Positions 30,769 to 41,391 of a stretch of 64,000 nucleotides of DNA are shown in pieces. Source of the stretch: Xanthoparmelia taractica. Lineage: Eukaryota > Ascomycota > Lecanoromycetes > Lecanorales > Parmeliaceae. The notes below the pieces were generated by a model. It did not search any database. It saw only the letters and a program-made list of their open reading frames with translations, and was not told the DNA's origin. The stretch lies in NCBI GenBank assembly GCA_033085395.1, contig MU853181.1, positions 124,001 through 188,000 on the forward strand, written 5' to 3'. Both the position numbers and the translations under genes were made by a program. Every line of letters begins with the position of its first letter. The first letter of the stretch is position 1.

Positions 30769-32220
30769 TCAGCCCGAAGACCTCTGGGTGGCTTGCAAAT
30801 TTTTCGGCAATGCCAAAGCATACTTCTGGGGGGACTTCTGTGTGGAAGGCGCCCGGTATTTTGGATGTTCTCGGGGCCATCGTATTTGGCTCTCGTCTCC
30901 TGGAGCCCACCAGCCCTCGCCGCCTTCTTGCCAGATGCGTGACCTCTCTTCCCAAGATTCCATTTCCTCGTCCTGCTCGGCCTCCCATCTCAATAATTCG
31001 GGGTAGCTTAGTCTATGCCGAGCTATCAGATCCCCCACAGGCTTTTCAATGAGATTCCATTCGAGCAGTCTTCTCAGGTCCCACATAACGTACCCGCGCT
31101 GGCGGAGCGGTCGGTGATCCTCTAAAAAGTAGGGCCGGTTTCGCTTAGTGGTAGCATGAGCCCAGCGCCATGCTTCCGCGGGACCGCTCTCATTGTCATC
31201 ATCAAAAGGAATCTCGGCCAAAGCTGCTTCTTTTTCGTCAGAGTATTCCTCAAGCGTGACACTTTGATATGGGAGCAAGCGGGGCGGACTCATGGCGTTG
31301 GAAAGGAAAGACCCCTCGCAATCCTGACCTGACAGCAAAATTCTGTGCCGATCATCATATGTCCTGGTGGTGGTAAGCTGGAAAATGTAGTCCAGACCTT
31401 TCAAAAGGTAACCCTCCTTGTAAAAAAGTTCACTGCGACCAAACGTCTCGACCCAAGGAATGGAAAGTTCACCAAAGTCAACGTCGTGCTTAGCCACATC
31501 TTTGAATGGAATTGTGATTTCTTCAATGAGGTAGTCATGGATGCAGCCCAATTGCTCGTTCTCCCACGGGGAAAAGTTATCGAAGAAAATGTCTTGTTGT
31601 TCTTGCGTTCCGAATGGCCCGGGTCTAATAAGACAGTTTCGTGCATCTCGCCTCATACGGTCAAAGCTTGGCTGTCGAAATAGATTGCAGTAGAGCTCGA
31701 ATCGGTATAGGTTGCGTTTAATACGGGCCATCTCCGCAGCAGATGGCGCTGCGTTTGAACCTCGCGTGGTGGGGTTTTTTGAGAGTGCCGAAGAAGCGAA
31801 TTCGGACGCAAAGAACTCCACGCAGTTATGAACGTTGCTCATATGGAGGGCTTCTGAGAGGTTCCAGTTTTGATTAGTGTGGAGAAGAGTTCTACCAAAG
31901 TATTCATCCAATAAGTCCCGGATGGCTTGCTTAGTCCACAACGGTATTTTTGAGGCCTTATAAGCAGCAAAAGCACCCTGCAGCAAATCCGTGCTGATTT
32001 CATTCTGCAATATCTCTGTAAGTATAAGTGATTGGGCGTCGAGGAAGGTATAGTAGAACGAAGAGGACACCAAGGCAAGTGATTTTGCGCTGGTCACGTC
32101 TGGAAGATTTGTGAAAATGGCGTACTTTAGCTCGGGTGTGAGGGTGGTAAGGTGAAGCTGAATTGTGTCGCTTGCTGTAGGAGATCCAACATCCCGTTCT
32201 CCTATCTTTGAAGTTGACAT
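30769..32220 (-). CDS. F-box-type fungal protein of unknown target
   Basis: 483 aa from the ATG at 32220 (MSTSKIGERDVG); the frame is open 49 codons further upstream without protein character. Residues about 20-60 (LTTLTPELKYAIFTNLPDVT, SAKSLALVSSSFYYTFLDAQ) are a divergent F-box-like start, as in many lineage-expanded fungal proteins. The rest is helical, with a W/R-rich C-terminal part that includes LRRLLEWNLIEKPVGDLIAR and ends with a basic tail. No catalytic motif seen. Its stop lies about 290 bp from the Cdt1 start, on the same strand. Confidence 0.6.
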   Translation of the reverse strand: MSTSKIGERDVGSPTASDTIQLHLTTLTPELKYAIFTNLPDVTSAKSLALVSSSFYYTFLDAQSLILTEILQNEISTDLLQGAFAAYKASKIPLWTKQAIRDLLDEYFGRTLLHTNQNWNLSEALHMSNVHNCVEFFASEFASSALSKNPTTRGSNAAPSAAEMARIKRNLYRFELYCNLFRQPSFDRMRRDARNCLIRPGPFGTQEQQDIFFDNFSPWENEQLGCIHDYLIEEITIPFKDVAKHDVDFGELSIPWVETFGRSELFYKEGYLLKGLDYIFQLTTTRTYDDRHRILLSGQDCEGSFLSNAMSPPRLLPYQSVTLEEYSDEKEAALAEIPFDDDNESGPAEAWRWAHATTKRNRPYFLEDHRPLRQRGYVMWDLRRLLEWNLIEKPVGDLIARHRLSYPELLRWEAEQDEEMESWEERSRIWQEGGEGWWAPGDESQIRWPREHPKYRAPSTQKSPQKYALALPKNLQATQRSSG

Positions 32221-33344
32221 GACTGTGTTTTGAGAGCTTATTGATGTACTAGGTTGGTGAGGTGGTAAAAGAACCAGAGAGTCAGTCACGAAATGCGTTA
32301 TCCTCGCTAATCGTGAAAAGGCTAGCGTCTCGGAAGCATAAAGCAGGACATTGCTGTTGCATCTCATTGGTCTCTAATCTACCAGCCAAGCCAGCGCCTA
32401 GCCATTCCATCCGTGCAACAACAAACAATGAGACCCCCGGACTGCTGGTCATACGCTCCGTGCAAGATGTCAAATGCCCACAGCATCACGCACCAAGGAC
32501 GCGGGGTGGATTCCTGGTGAGAGGTGCGGCCGGATTACTACAGTATCAGGTTCTGCCTACCGGTCTTCAACACATTGAAGGAAGCCGGTAATAGTGAATG
32601 GTTTGCCAATGCAGATCTCTGCGAGACTTCTTGGCGTCGAAGCCAATGTCTGGGTGCGGTTGATTGCAACACTTGAGTGGCAAGAGCCCTCCACCCGAGA
32701 GAGCAGAACCGTCCATGCATTACTTACTTTTATCGAAATGAGAAAGCACCATTTCGTGCCAAACAAAAATCATCTACAGCGCGAGCAACGGGGTACTTCA
32801 AGCTATTCGATCACGAGATGTTATACCAAGTCTAAGCTCCAGCGCCCGAATGAGGAGCTGCCGCCAATACACGTGATGAATGAATCTCGCAGTGGCAATT
32901 ACTAGCGTGGTTGGGAACATAACACATCAGCAGGCCTTTGAGAAGGCCCCGTGACCTATCTCATGCTCCGTCTGCAAAGAATGGAACCAATGCGACTGAC
33001 TACTTGGGGACATGTCGATGAGAAGACTCTTACATTTGTGTTAAACTGCGTCAACGAGTGGCTCGGAAAGATTTTCTCGTGCCAAGCGATAGGCCATTCT
33101 CCTGCAATGGCCCAATGTATTCCGTGAGCGGAGCACTCCGAGAGAACTGCGTCGGTCGGTACAGCAAATTTGGAAAGCCCCACCGGTACCTGCGAGATAT
33201 GACATTCGCCGGATCTTTGGGAGTATAACCATCTTCCGTACAATGATGCAATCCTTTAAATAAATAGGTGCCAGTCCCTCCTTCACAACTCTTTTCCTTC
33301 TGAACATCAAAAGTCTCGGTCTCTGAAGTCCAGCCTAGGCCATC
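32221..33344. other. Intergenic, nothing recognised
   Basis: Upstream regions of the F-box-type gene (minus) and the Arg-rich gene (plus). Only short, mutually overlapping frames. Confidence 0.5.
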
Positions 33345-34336
33345 ATGCCACGATCTGGATACTCACGCGCTGACCCCATCACTATAAGACCAGGATATGT
33401 ATCTCAGCATAACGACCCTGTTGATCGCAGAGGTGGACCAGAGACCCACAGCGGCAGAGTCAATCATGCGCGCATGAATGAACGTGCAAGCCCTGACACA
33501 TTCATGCCCTCTCTTGATGCTCGATCTCGCGACTTACACATCCGCCATGACAGACTTTTCTCTTCTACTGCTTCCGATTTCTCGAATCTCCCTTCTCGAG
33601 ATGACCTCCACAGAAGTGAACCCTCTCTGGAATTGGAAAGAAGGAGCAGAGGATACAATCCTGGATACTTCGGCGGGCGCGTGTCTAGCTACGGCAGCAG
33701 CCCTCAACTCGGGGGCCTGGATCATGGTTACCGCGGTAAGTTTATACATTTCCATCTCGAAGATGTCTTTTCTAACTTCTTGGCGCGTGAGAAGATCAGG
33801 AGAAGCACTGGCCTCGAGGGTCTCCGATCAGAACCGACATGGATGACTACAAGCGAGAGGAGAAAAGAAGCAAGAGGAGAGCCGAGGTTTATGAAAGGGA
33901 CGAAAACAAATGGGAAAAATCGAGAGGTTCAACCAATTATTTACCCCCACATGTACGCAACACCGGCTTGTGCGAATCAGAGTAATGCTAATCTTACCAA
34001 ACCTCAGTTACGAAAAGAAGACGAATTTGATCGACGCCAGAGCTTGGCTGCCACAGGGATCAGCAAATCTTATCAATCGGTCGCTGAGAAGCGCAACAAT
34101 CACAACAATGACTACATAGGTCATTGGCCGCGCGAAAAGCGGAGGGGACATAAAGGGGCGGTTAAATTCGCTAAGGGTGAAGCGGACAAATATTCGGATG
34201 AGTCTCAGAGACACGTTGATGTACGTAGATTGACAGCTGGCTAAGGATTATCGACTAACCTTTACAGTCCCGTAATGGTCGGTGGCGTGACAAATGGCAG
34301 GCAGATATGGATGAATATTATCCGGAAGACGATTAG
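33345..34336 (+). CDS. Arg-rich disordered protein, unknown function
   Basis: Four exons: 33345-33735, 33795-33952, 34008-34220, 34268-34336; 276 aa. The frame is also open from 33345 to 34244 unspliced. Splicing is preferred because each intron has a proper donor (GTAAGT, GTACGC, GTACGT), a branch (CTAAC or CTAAT) and AG, and because the exon-2 frame is coherent (RTDMDDYKREEKRSKRRAEV then YERDENKWEKSRG). The C-terminus reads RNGRWRDKWQADMDEYYPED. Very high in Arg, Ser, Asp and His, with no fold recognised. It may bind nucleic acid, by composition only. Confidence 0.6.
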
Positions 34337-35102
34337 TGAGGCTTCCAGAAGTCTCAGCTGTGCGTCTGGTAACGGGGTATCTCCTTGATCTACGGCGATT
34401 GAGTGTGAACGGAAGCTTGCGAGTTTGGTGATTTCGAGGGTATTGCAAATGATCACAGGGCACCTCCGTCTGAATCTGGCTTCATTGCTCTTGTAGAGCG
34501 TGACGTTTGCTCCAAAGGTGAAATAGGTTCCAAGAACCACAACACATTCATTTGAATTCGAGCTGGATGTTGCGGTGGCTTGCGGGATTCATCATTCGAG
34601 ACCATAACACTATCTTTTAGATTTAAGGTACCTGCGATGGGCTGCAGGTTAATCTTTCAGATTTATAACACTTTCATTAATAGACCGAGGTTGACCTGTT
34701 TCCATTGTAAACGGTTCAATCTTGACACTGATTCACGGTACCATCCTCACACAACCTTCCACTTGGCTAGGGGATTGAGCTTTGCCTTAGATATTTTGGA
34801 GGTATCTTGATATATTTTCTGCCCAGTTTGTTGAGCTAATAGGCCTTATGCTAATGATTTGTAGTGGAAAATGGGCGCATCTATGCCCGCCTATGGCGGC
34901 ATTGCGGCCTATCCCCTTTCCCGCTCACTGATCTAGAAGCGCATCTCGCAAGAAGACTCCTAGCGACGCGCTTCGCTTGCAAGCTTTGTAACGAAACATC
35001 GTGGCATCTTAAGTGCACCTTATTTCCCACGATGGCTCCAATGTCTCTTCTCTTCGGGATACTCGTGGGCGGCGAAGGGACTCTTAACGGAACCATACCA
35101 AC
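34337..35102. other. Intergenic, nothing recognised
   Basis: No supported gene or repeat between the Arg-rich gene and the metalloprotease gene. Confidence 0.5.
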
Positions 35103-36098
35103 ATGTTTTCCATAACAAAGGTTTATCTCTTTACGTTATTCATCGCCTTTGCGCTCTGCCAAACGCCAGAAAATGACATAACCGACCTTGCAGCAAGCGG
35201 CAAATACCTCATCGTCTACTGCAACGCCACCACCACCGGCTCCCACGTCACCTACCTCCAGTCCCTGATCCCTTACATGCAATCACTGCTGCAAGCCGTC
35301 CTCACGGATCTCGACCGCGGCACCGCATCGCCCGCCTACCGCGCCTTTTTCAAAACAAACAACAACCTCGACTCCGTCCGCCAGATCTTCACCGACATGA
35401 TTAACGGCACCAGCATGCTCACCGTCGATACAGAAAACAATGTTACGCGGTTGTCGCCTCCGACGCTCGTCTGCGCGGACAACGATCAAGCGTTCCTGCG
35501 TCATCTAATGGAGAGTTGCGGCACGCCCCCCCGCAACGTAATGTATGTGATGCAGCCGGCCAAGATCGTCGCCGTCTGCCCCATCTTCTGGACGCTGCCC
35601 CGCATCGTGCGCAGGCCGGCGTGTCCGCGGGTCGCGCGGGACGGCAGGCTGTTGACGGAGTCGTGGAAACTGCGCACGACGCAGTTTGCGGTGCTTGTGC
35701 ATGAACTGGTGCATGTGTATAATCGGTTTGATAGGAGGGAGGAGGTGTATAATTTGATGGATTTGGTTGACTTGAGCGCGGAGAAGAGTTTGGAGAATGC
35801 GCAGAATTTCGCGTCGTATGCTGCTGGTGAGTGAAGTGTGGATGTTGATTTCGCTTGCGATGTCGGGTTCCGTGGATATGAATAAGGAGGATAATGAGCT
35901 GATGTGTGTGGGGTGGTTAGCTGTTCAAGCGGGATGTAAGGAGTTTCCTGCTTCGCGGGCTTCGCACAGTGGTACGTGTGCACGTGTGCACTGCGATCTG
36001 GATTCCCTTTTTGAAAAAGGTACTGACGTCTGCAAGGCGATGATTTTTGTCACGGGAGATGCTTGGGTAAGCTCAACAGCACGCTCGAGGTCGGGTAA
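35103..36098 (+). CDS. Secreted HExxH metalloprotease, M35-like
   Basis: Preferred model: exons 35103-35826, 35921-35971, 36037-36098; 278 aa. A signal peptide MFSITKVYLFTLFIAFALC opens the protein. HELVH at residues 200-204 is the zinc-protease motif, followed by YNLMDLVDLSAEKSLENAQN and FASYAAAVQAGCKEFPASR, the layout of fungal M35-like (deuterolysin-related) putative peptidases. Intron 1 (94 nt) is clear. Intron 2 has a CTGAC branch and gives the end FCHGRCLGKLNSTLEVG. Without it the frame runs on to 36252. The canonical GTxDxxYG of true deuterolysins is not seen. Codons are C-ending up to about 35610 and G-ending after. Confidence 0.75.
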
Positions 36099-36536
36099 TC
36101 ATGGTCCCATAATCCTCAGTCATCAACCACAGAAGACGATGATTGGCTCAAAAGTAAAGTTGCGAAGGCTTGATCTGATCGATAATCGCTTACATGCAGC
36201 TGCTGCAGCAGACGGTGACCAATCCAATACTTGGCATGAACCCCGCAGATAGAAAAAGCATTGCCCACTGATCATACCTTCCGTTTTAAGTAAGTAGTTG
36301 CTCGTTCGGTTAAAAAAGATTTGCAGGGCTTATTTGTGCTCTGGTCACGTCCCATGCTTTTCCCTCCATAAAGTGCTGAGACTCCTCCCCTCAGACAGTA
36401 GCCAACACCTACAACAGCATAAAGTGGTATTGTACCAATCCGTCCTTATTCCAACACTTTTGTTTGGTTACTGGCCTGCATTTACCCTTGCCGTTTCCTA
36501 TAGCGAATTGAAGATTTCCATCTTTTTCTCGCGTCC
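36099..36536. other. Intergenic, nothing recognised
   Basis: Region between the metalloprotease and P450 genes, both plus strand. It would hold the P450 promoter. Confidence 0.45.
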
Positions 36537-38245
36537 ATGGCGACATCGACACAATATATGCTCCTTGCCGTGGGTTTGATATTGGTCCTTTTGACAATCG
36601 TAAACGCCATTCGATCCTACCGCCGCTTGTCCCATATTGCTGGACCTCCTCTCGCCACAATTTCCCGTCTGTGGCTCGTGAAAAGCCTCTTAGGCACCCG
36701 CAACCACCTCAACATCTATGAAGCGAACCTCAAGTATGGGGCACTGGCTCGCATCGGGCCGAACCACCTGGTAACCTCGGACCCGGAACTCATCCGTCGC
36801 ATGAAGGCTGCGCGATCCCCTTATCGTCGAAGCACGTGGTTTACGACAATGCGCTTCAAGCCAGGGGCGGAGAACGTGCTGAGCGAGCGACATGAGGAGA
36901 AGCACGACGACTTGAGGAAGAAGATGGCGGCTGGCTATGCGGGAAAGGAGAATCCACGGCTGGAAAGTGAGATCGATGAGCGTATAAGTGATCTAATCAG
37001 CTTAATCGAGCGCAAGTATATCTGCACTGATGAGGAACCGGGTACGCAAATGGACTTTGCGCAGAAAGCACAGTTCCTTACTTTGGACGTTATATCTGGC
37101 TTGGCTTTTGGTGAACCCTTTGGAGATTTGGTCGTTGACGAAGATGTTTTTGATTATATAAAGACGCTCGAGGAAGCAATGCCTAGGATGATGTGCATGA
37201 CTGAGCTACCGGAAGTGCATTCTTTCCTTGAGGAGAGCTCATTGATCAAGTTGCTGGCTCCGTCGGCTACGGATAAGATTGGGCTTGGAAAAGTTATTGG
37301 GATTGCGAAAGAGAAGGTTTCAGAGAGGTTCGGAGACGATAGGAAGGTGAAGCAGGACATGCTAGGGTCATTTCTGAAGCATGGCTTGAGTCAGGAAGAG
37401 GCAGAATCCGAGACCGTGTTCCAAATGTAGGTTTCCATTTCTGCCAGGCTGTTTGCTGACCTTGCGGCTGACATTGGGCGGGGAAGGTTGGCGGGGTCCG
37501 ATACCACAGCCACATCTGTCAGAGCTATTTCCCTCTTCTTGATCACAACACCCAGGGTTCTCTGGCGCTTGAGGGCGGAAATTGATGCGGCTGTGAAAAA
37601 TGGCAGCATCTCAAGTCCGATTCAAGATTCGGAAGCGAGGGAGTTGCCATATCTGCAGGCTTGCATCAAAGAAGGCCTAAGACTGTTTCCACCGGTCACG
37701 GGGCTGTTCGACATGGTGGTCCCGCCCGAAGGTGATACCTTCAATGGCGTCTTTCTCCCTAGTGGCACTAAGATCGGGTATTATCCTCAATGTGAGCTTG
37801 TGACAGCGTTATCCGGCTGACCGTGACATGTAGATACTCTGCTTGGGCCATCCACCGCAGCCCCATTGTCTTCGGTCCAGACGCAAATGTCTTCCGTCCT
37901 GAACGGTGGCTCGATGTCCCTGAGCCTCAATTGCAAAAGATGGAACGAAACAACGAGCTGGTATTCGGCTATGGGCGCTTCAAGTGTCTGGGGCAGTCTG
38001 TTGCACTGATTGAGCTAAACAAAGTTTTTGTTGAGGTATGCTGGCTACTATTTTCAATCCACGCGAAATAAAATCTTCGTCGATGGCAACGGCTAATGTA
38101 GTTGGCTCGGTGCCTGCAGCTGCTGAGGAGGTATGAAATTACCCTTGTTGACCCCTCGAATCCGTGGAACTCGGTGAATGCGGGGATCTTTTTGCAAAAG
38201 GACATGTGGGTGCAGATTACACGGAGGACAGGAGCTATGGTGTGA
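36537..38245 (+). CDS. Cytochrome P450 monooxygenase (pisatin-demethylase-like group)
   Basis: Four exons: 36537-37426, 37487-37777, 37834-38035, 38102-38245; 508 aa. An N-terminal membrane helix (YMLLAVGLILVLLTIV) would anchor it to the ER. Motifs: LAGSDTTATS (I-helix AGxDTT, formed across intron 1), KEGLRLFPP (ExxR), DANVFRPERWL (PERF region) and FGYGRFKCLGQSV (heme Cys loop). The second intron is placed at GG|GTATTA so that the product reads KIGYSAWAIHRSP, as in the family. A later GTGAGC donor would break the frame. The sequence resembles pisatin demethylase and benzoate 4-hydroxylase-type P450s; the substrate is unknown. All key residues are present. Confidence 0.92.
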
Positions 38246-38648
38246 GGTCAAACCATGACGGATCAGACCCTGGCAAGTACAGCTGCTCTTTCGATTTTAT
38301 ATCGCTCTTTGTTGAAGTATGTTGACTGAGGCGTAAAAGAAAGGGCTAGGCGTCAACAGGGCAGTATTCTTGGCGCAAGTTCCGTCGATAAATGGAATAT
38401 TACGGGATAGCGTAATGCCTTGTCTCTATATTGTAGCTTGGATTCAAAATCGGTGGTGGGAGCATTTTCCTCTATCCTTCCATACAATCCACAATACTTG
38501 CTCACAGTGACTTCATTTCATCCTAGAAATTGCACAACTTGCAACCGGTAGAACCCTTCAGTCTATTCCTCAAACCTGGATTCGCTTTTTCATTGAGTCT
38601 AGACTTGTCTACTTCTACCCACGCCGAGAACTTGCAGTAGATCACCAT
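38246..38648. other. Intergenic, nothing recognised
   Basis: 3' flank of the P450 gene. Confidence 0.45.
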
Positions 38649-39350
38649 GCCACCAACTACACAAACAATAGTAGTCTCGCTTTGCCACCGATCGATACAA
38701 GCAATACCAACCCACAAAAGCAGTCCCCTCTTGTCGGTCGCATTCCTGCAGAGATACGCAATCTTATCTTCGACCTTGCTCTTACTGCATATCCCGGCAA
38801 GCAAGAACCCTTCGAAGAAAGCGCCTACCATTTTCGACCTGGATTCCGCTATGTTGATGTGAAAATCGATACCGCTCTATTGCGCACATGCCGACGCATC
38901 TATGAAGAAGCACGCCTCGTCCCACGCCAGAACTACGTGGAAGTTGCTTGGCGCTTCGACCGCGACTCTTTGCATCCCCCAGCGGACATTAAGAGATATC
39001 CTCCAGACGACTATCTCTATCCATAGGTAACATCGGTGCATCTGTTTGTCGACCAAGATTGGCTTGAGGACGGTGGCTTGAAAGTCTATGTAGAATATTC
39101 CGGTATACGTAAGGCCGAAAACCTTCGCAACCTTAAAATTACCCTCAGATATTGTGACTGGACGGAGTTTTCATATGGTAGCCCATTCGTTCTTGATGCA
39201 AAACGAGAGTACTCTGTGCCATTTACAAGGTACAGCAAGACTACCGATGAATTTCCTAACAAATGCTGAGTTTTCCACAAAATGATGGGTTTGCATTGGT
39301 CTTGGACCCGGCAAGGACCAAAAGGACTGGCTGGCATGGAGCGAAGAACC
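38649..39350 (+). pseudogene. 2EXR-domain protein, disrupted
   Basis: The frame at 38649-39026 contains LVGRIPAEIRNLIFDLALTA and TALLRTCRRIYEEARLVP, the core of the fungal 2EXR-type family. It lacks a usable ATG in the correct frame and ends at an in-frame TAG (39024-39026). The same frame continues with VHLFVDQDWLEDG and ENLRNLKITLRYCDW, sequence expected later in the family, up to a stop at 39267. Complete members are several hundred residues long; the rest here is fragmentary (LVLDPARTKRTGWHG in a shifted frame). An intron cannot easily remove the stop, so this is most likely a pseudogene. Confidence 0.6.
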
Positions 39351-40605
39351 GTAAGTGCATGCTATCCGCCCCCATGAGAACGATTGCTAAAATCCTCACG
39401 AACTCGGCAGCAAGCGCAGAACCATAAGATGAACTCGAGCCCAACAACCCCCAAGAAGCCAAGGAGAGGCTCGTGAAGGACGGTGTTGACTTCATAGTTT
39501 GGGATGCGGAGCCAGAGATCTCGGGTGAAGATTGCTTGACGTTCTATGTGGTGTTGTTGACCTATGAGGCTCAACGGGTGTAGGGTTCTGCCTGGTGCTT
39601 CGGGAAAGATGTGCTTTTGCAATAATAGATCTGCCTTAATGCATGCAGACGATTGATGTATCACTCCGGCAGATTGAAAGATGGGCTTCAGGTTGATACG
39701 TTGGAAACTTCATCAAAGTTCCAAACGTCTCTTTTGTTTCTTCTCGCTTACATACCTTAAGATAGCTAAGGCCCGAGCTAACGAATACAGCCGAAGAATC
39801 GTCGTGCCGACATAGTCTTCTCTTCCTAATTTTCTTTGAAGGAGAAGATTTCAAAAAGCATTCCTGACCTCCCCATTTCACCAAGGACGGTCCCATGAAG
39901 CGACACAAGCAATACCAAAGGCTTTCTCAACTCTAGACCTAAAGAAGCCACTCATACTTGCAATCTGGATGATGAAAATTTCCCTAGGTCTTCAGGACTC
40001 ACCCGATGTGCCGTCTCTGGCGGTACAACCAATTTGGTTCCCCCCCAATCCAAAGAGATAGTTGATATATTCACGCCTCGTCTTCGAAAATTTCTTGTCC
40101 GGAAACCTCAATTTCCAGACCTTAGAGCTTACCAGCTCAAGATACGGTTGGATTGATGGCTTCGGCTACCTTTCCCTCCTTACATTCTTAAATATCGTGG
40201 GTATCATTGGGTGGTGATCAATGTATGTGCTGTTTGTGATGACCAGCTCTTTGGAACAGTGACATTTGCGAGTCAATATTCGCTGTTCTTAGAAGTTCGC
40301 ACAATGTAAGGAGGCTCTTCAGCAATCGTACAGTCTCCATGCAGGCGATCATCTCGGTGATATTATGCTCAGCCAGATAAATGTCCGGGTTCGTTTTTAT
40401 ACACGATTTTCAGTTAAGCCTTCTGGATGGTTACCAGAACGACGATATCTTATTATGGCTTTTGATAGATTGTCCTTTATTTGCGCCCATGTTAGTCGGC
40501 GTAGTGATATGCTTGAGCTTGTGTTCCTAAAAATCATACGCTTCTGGTCAACCAACGTTCGCATCCCGCATAGAAACACTCACGGGCGCTTCTCTCCTAT
40601 CCAAT
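39351..40605. other. Intergenic, nothing recognised
   Basis: Short frames only. Nothing assigned. Confidence 0.5.
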
Positions 40606-41391
40606 TTAGCGCTTAATGTCCAGAGCCTGTATTGCGCTCTGCGCTTTCAGAACCTCCTTCTCGAGATGTTCATATTCCTTGACGCGTTGAGTCGCCTCTT
40701 CTTGGAGTTGGTACGCCCGCTTGCGTGCTTCATCGGCCCTTCTCCTCCGGACCTTGAATTGCTTGCGCGTGAGATGAAAGTTTTTAGCTTGTTGGGTGAG
40801 ATCAGCAGCAGCCCTGAGCTGAACCCAACGTATATGGACCATCTTCAACCCTTGTTTTCGTTTGCCCGCTTCGATATTGCGGCTCAGTTGATCAAGAAAT
40901 GTTTGGTGAGGATGGACGACGTGAGCGTGCGGGCCTAGATCCCCTTCATAGTGCTCTCGAAGGTTACTCCAGGAAAGAAGCTCTGATTCGTGATGCTGCT
41001 TCATGATCCGGGCTCTGTGCGAGAGTGCAGTGACATACCTGAAATGAGCAAGGCATGAATTAGCCTGTGTGGTACGAAGCTCGCCCCAATGCATGGCTGT
41101 ATTCGCGTAAGTTCGGTATCGTGTGCGTTGCTGCTTGCTTGCAGTTACCGTCTCGTCTGCTTCTTGGCCCGTTGCTACCAAAGCCATTTTGAGAGAATTC
41201 CAGTTCCGGCCGAGAGCGTACCAGCTCTGAACAGTCACGCAGCGATTCATAGCGTCAGTCATGATATCGTTAATTTGTTCATGTACTCGAGCCAAGAGTT
41301 CCAGACCATGGGCATAATGGGAGACCATGTTAGTGCGTGGTGCGCGTGAGGACTGCTCAGCAAGCCCTTGATGAACCGGTGATACTCTCAA
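40606..41391 (-). CDS. Unknown coiled-coil protein, 261 aa
   Basis: Single uninterrupted frame of 261 codons with protein-like composition. It is mostly helical, rich in Ala, Arg, Gln, His and Glu, with a C-terminal coiled coil (ADEARKRAYQLQEEATQRVK, EYEHLEKEVLKAQSAIQAL). Six Met codons near the N-terminus make the start uncertain. MVSHYAHGLELLARVHEQIN (residue 22) may be the real one. No signal peptide, membrane segment or known domain recognised. Neighbours give no hint. Confidence 0.55.
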   Translation of the reverse strand: MRVSPVHQGLAEQSSRAPRTNMVSHYAHGLELLARVHEQINDIMTDAMNRCVTVQSWYALGRNWNSLKMALVATGQEADETVTASKQQRTRYRTYANTAMHWGELRTTQANSCLAHFRYVTALSHRARIMKQHHESELLSWSNLREHYEGDLGPHAHVVHPHQTFLDQLSRNIEAGKRKQGLKMVHIRWVQLRAAADLTQQAKNFHLTRKQFKVRRRRADEARKRAYQLQEEATQRVKEYEHLEKEVLKAQSAIQALDIKR

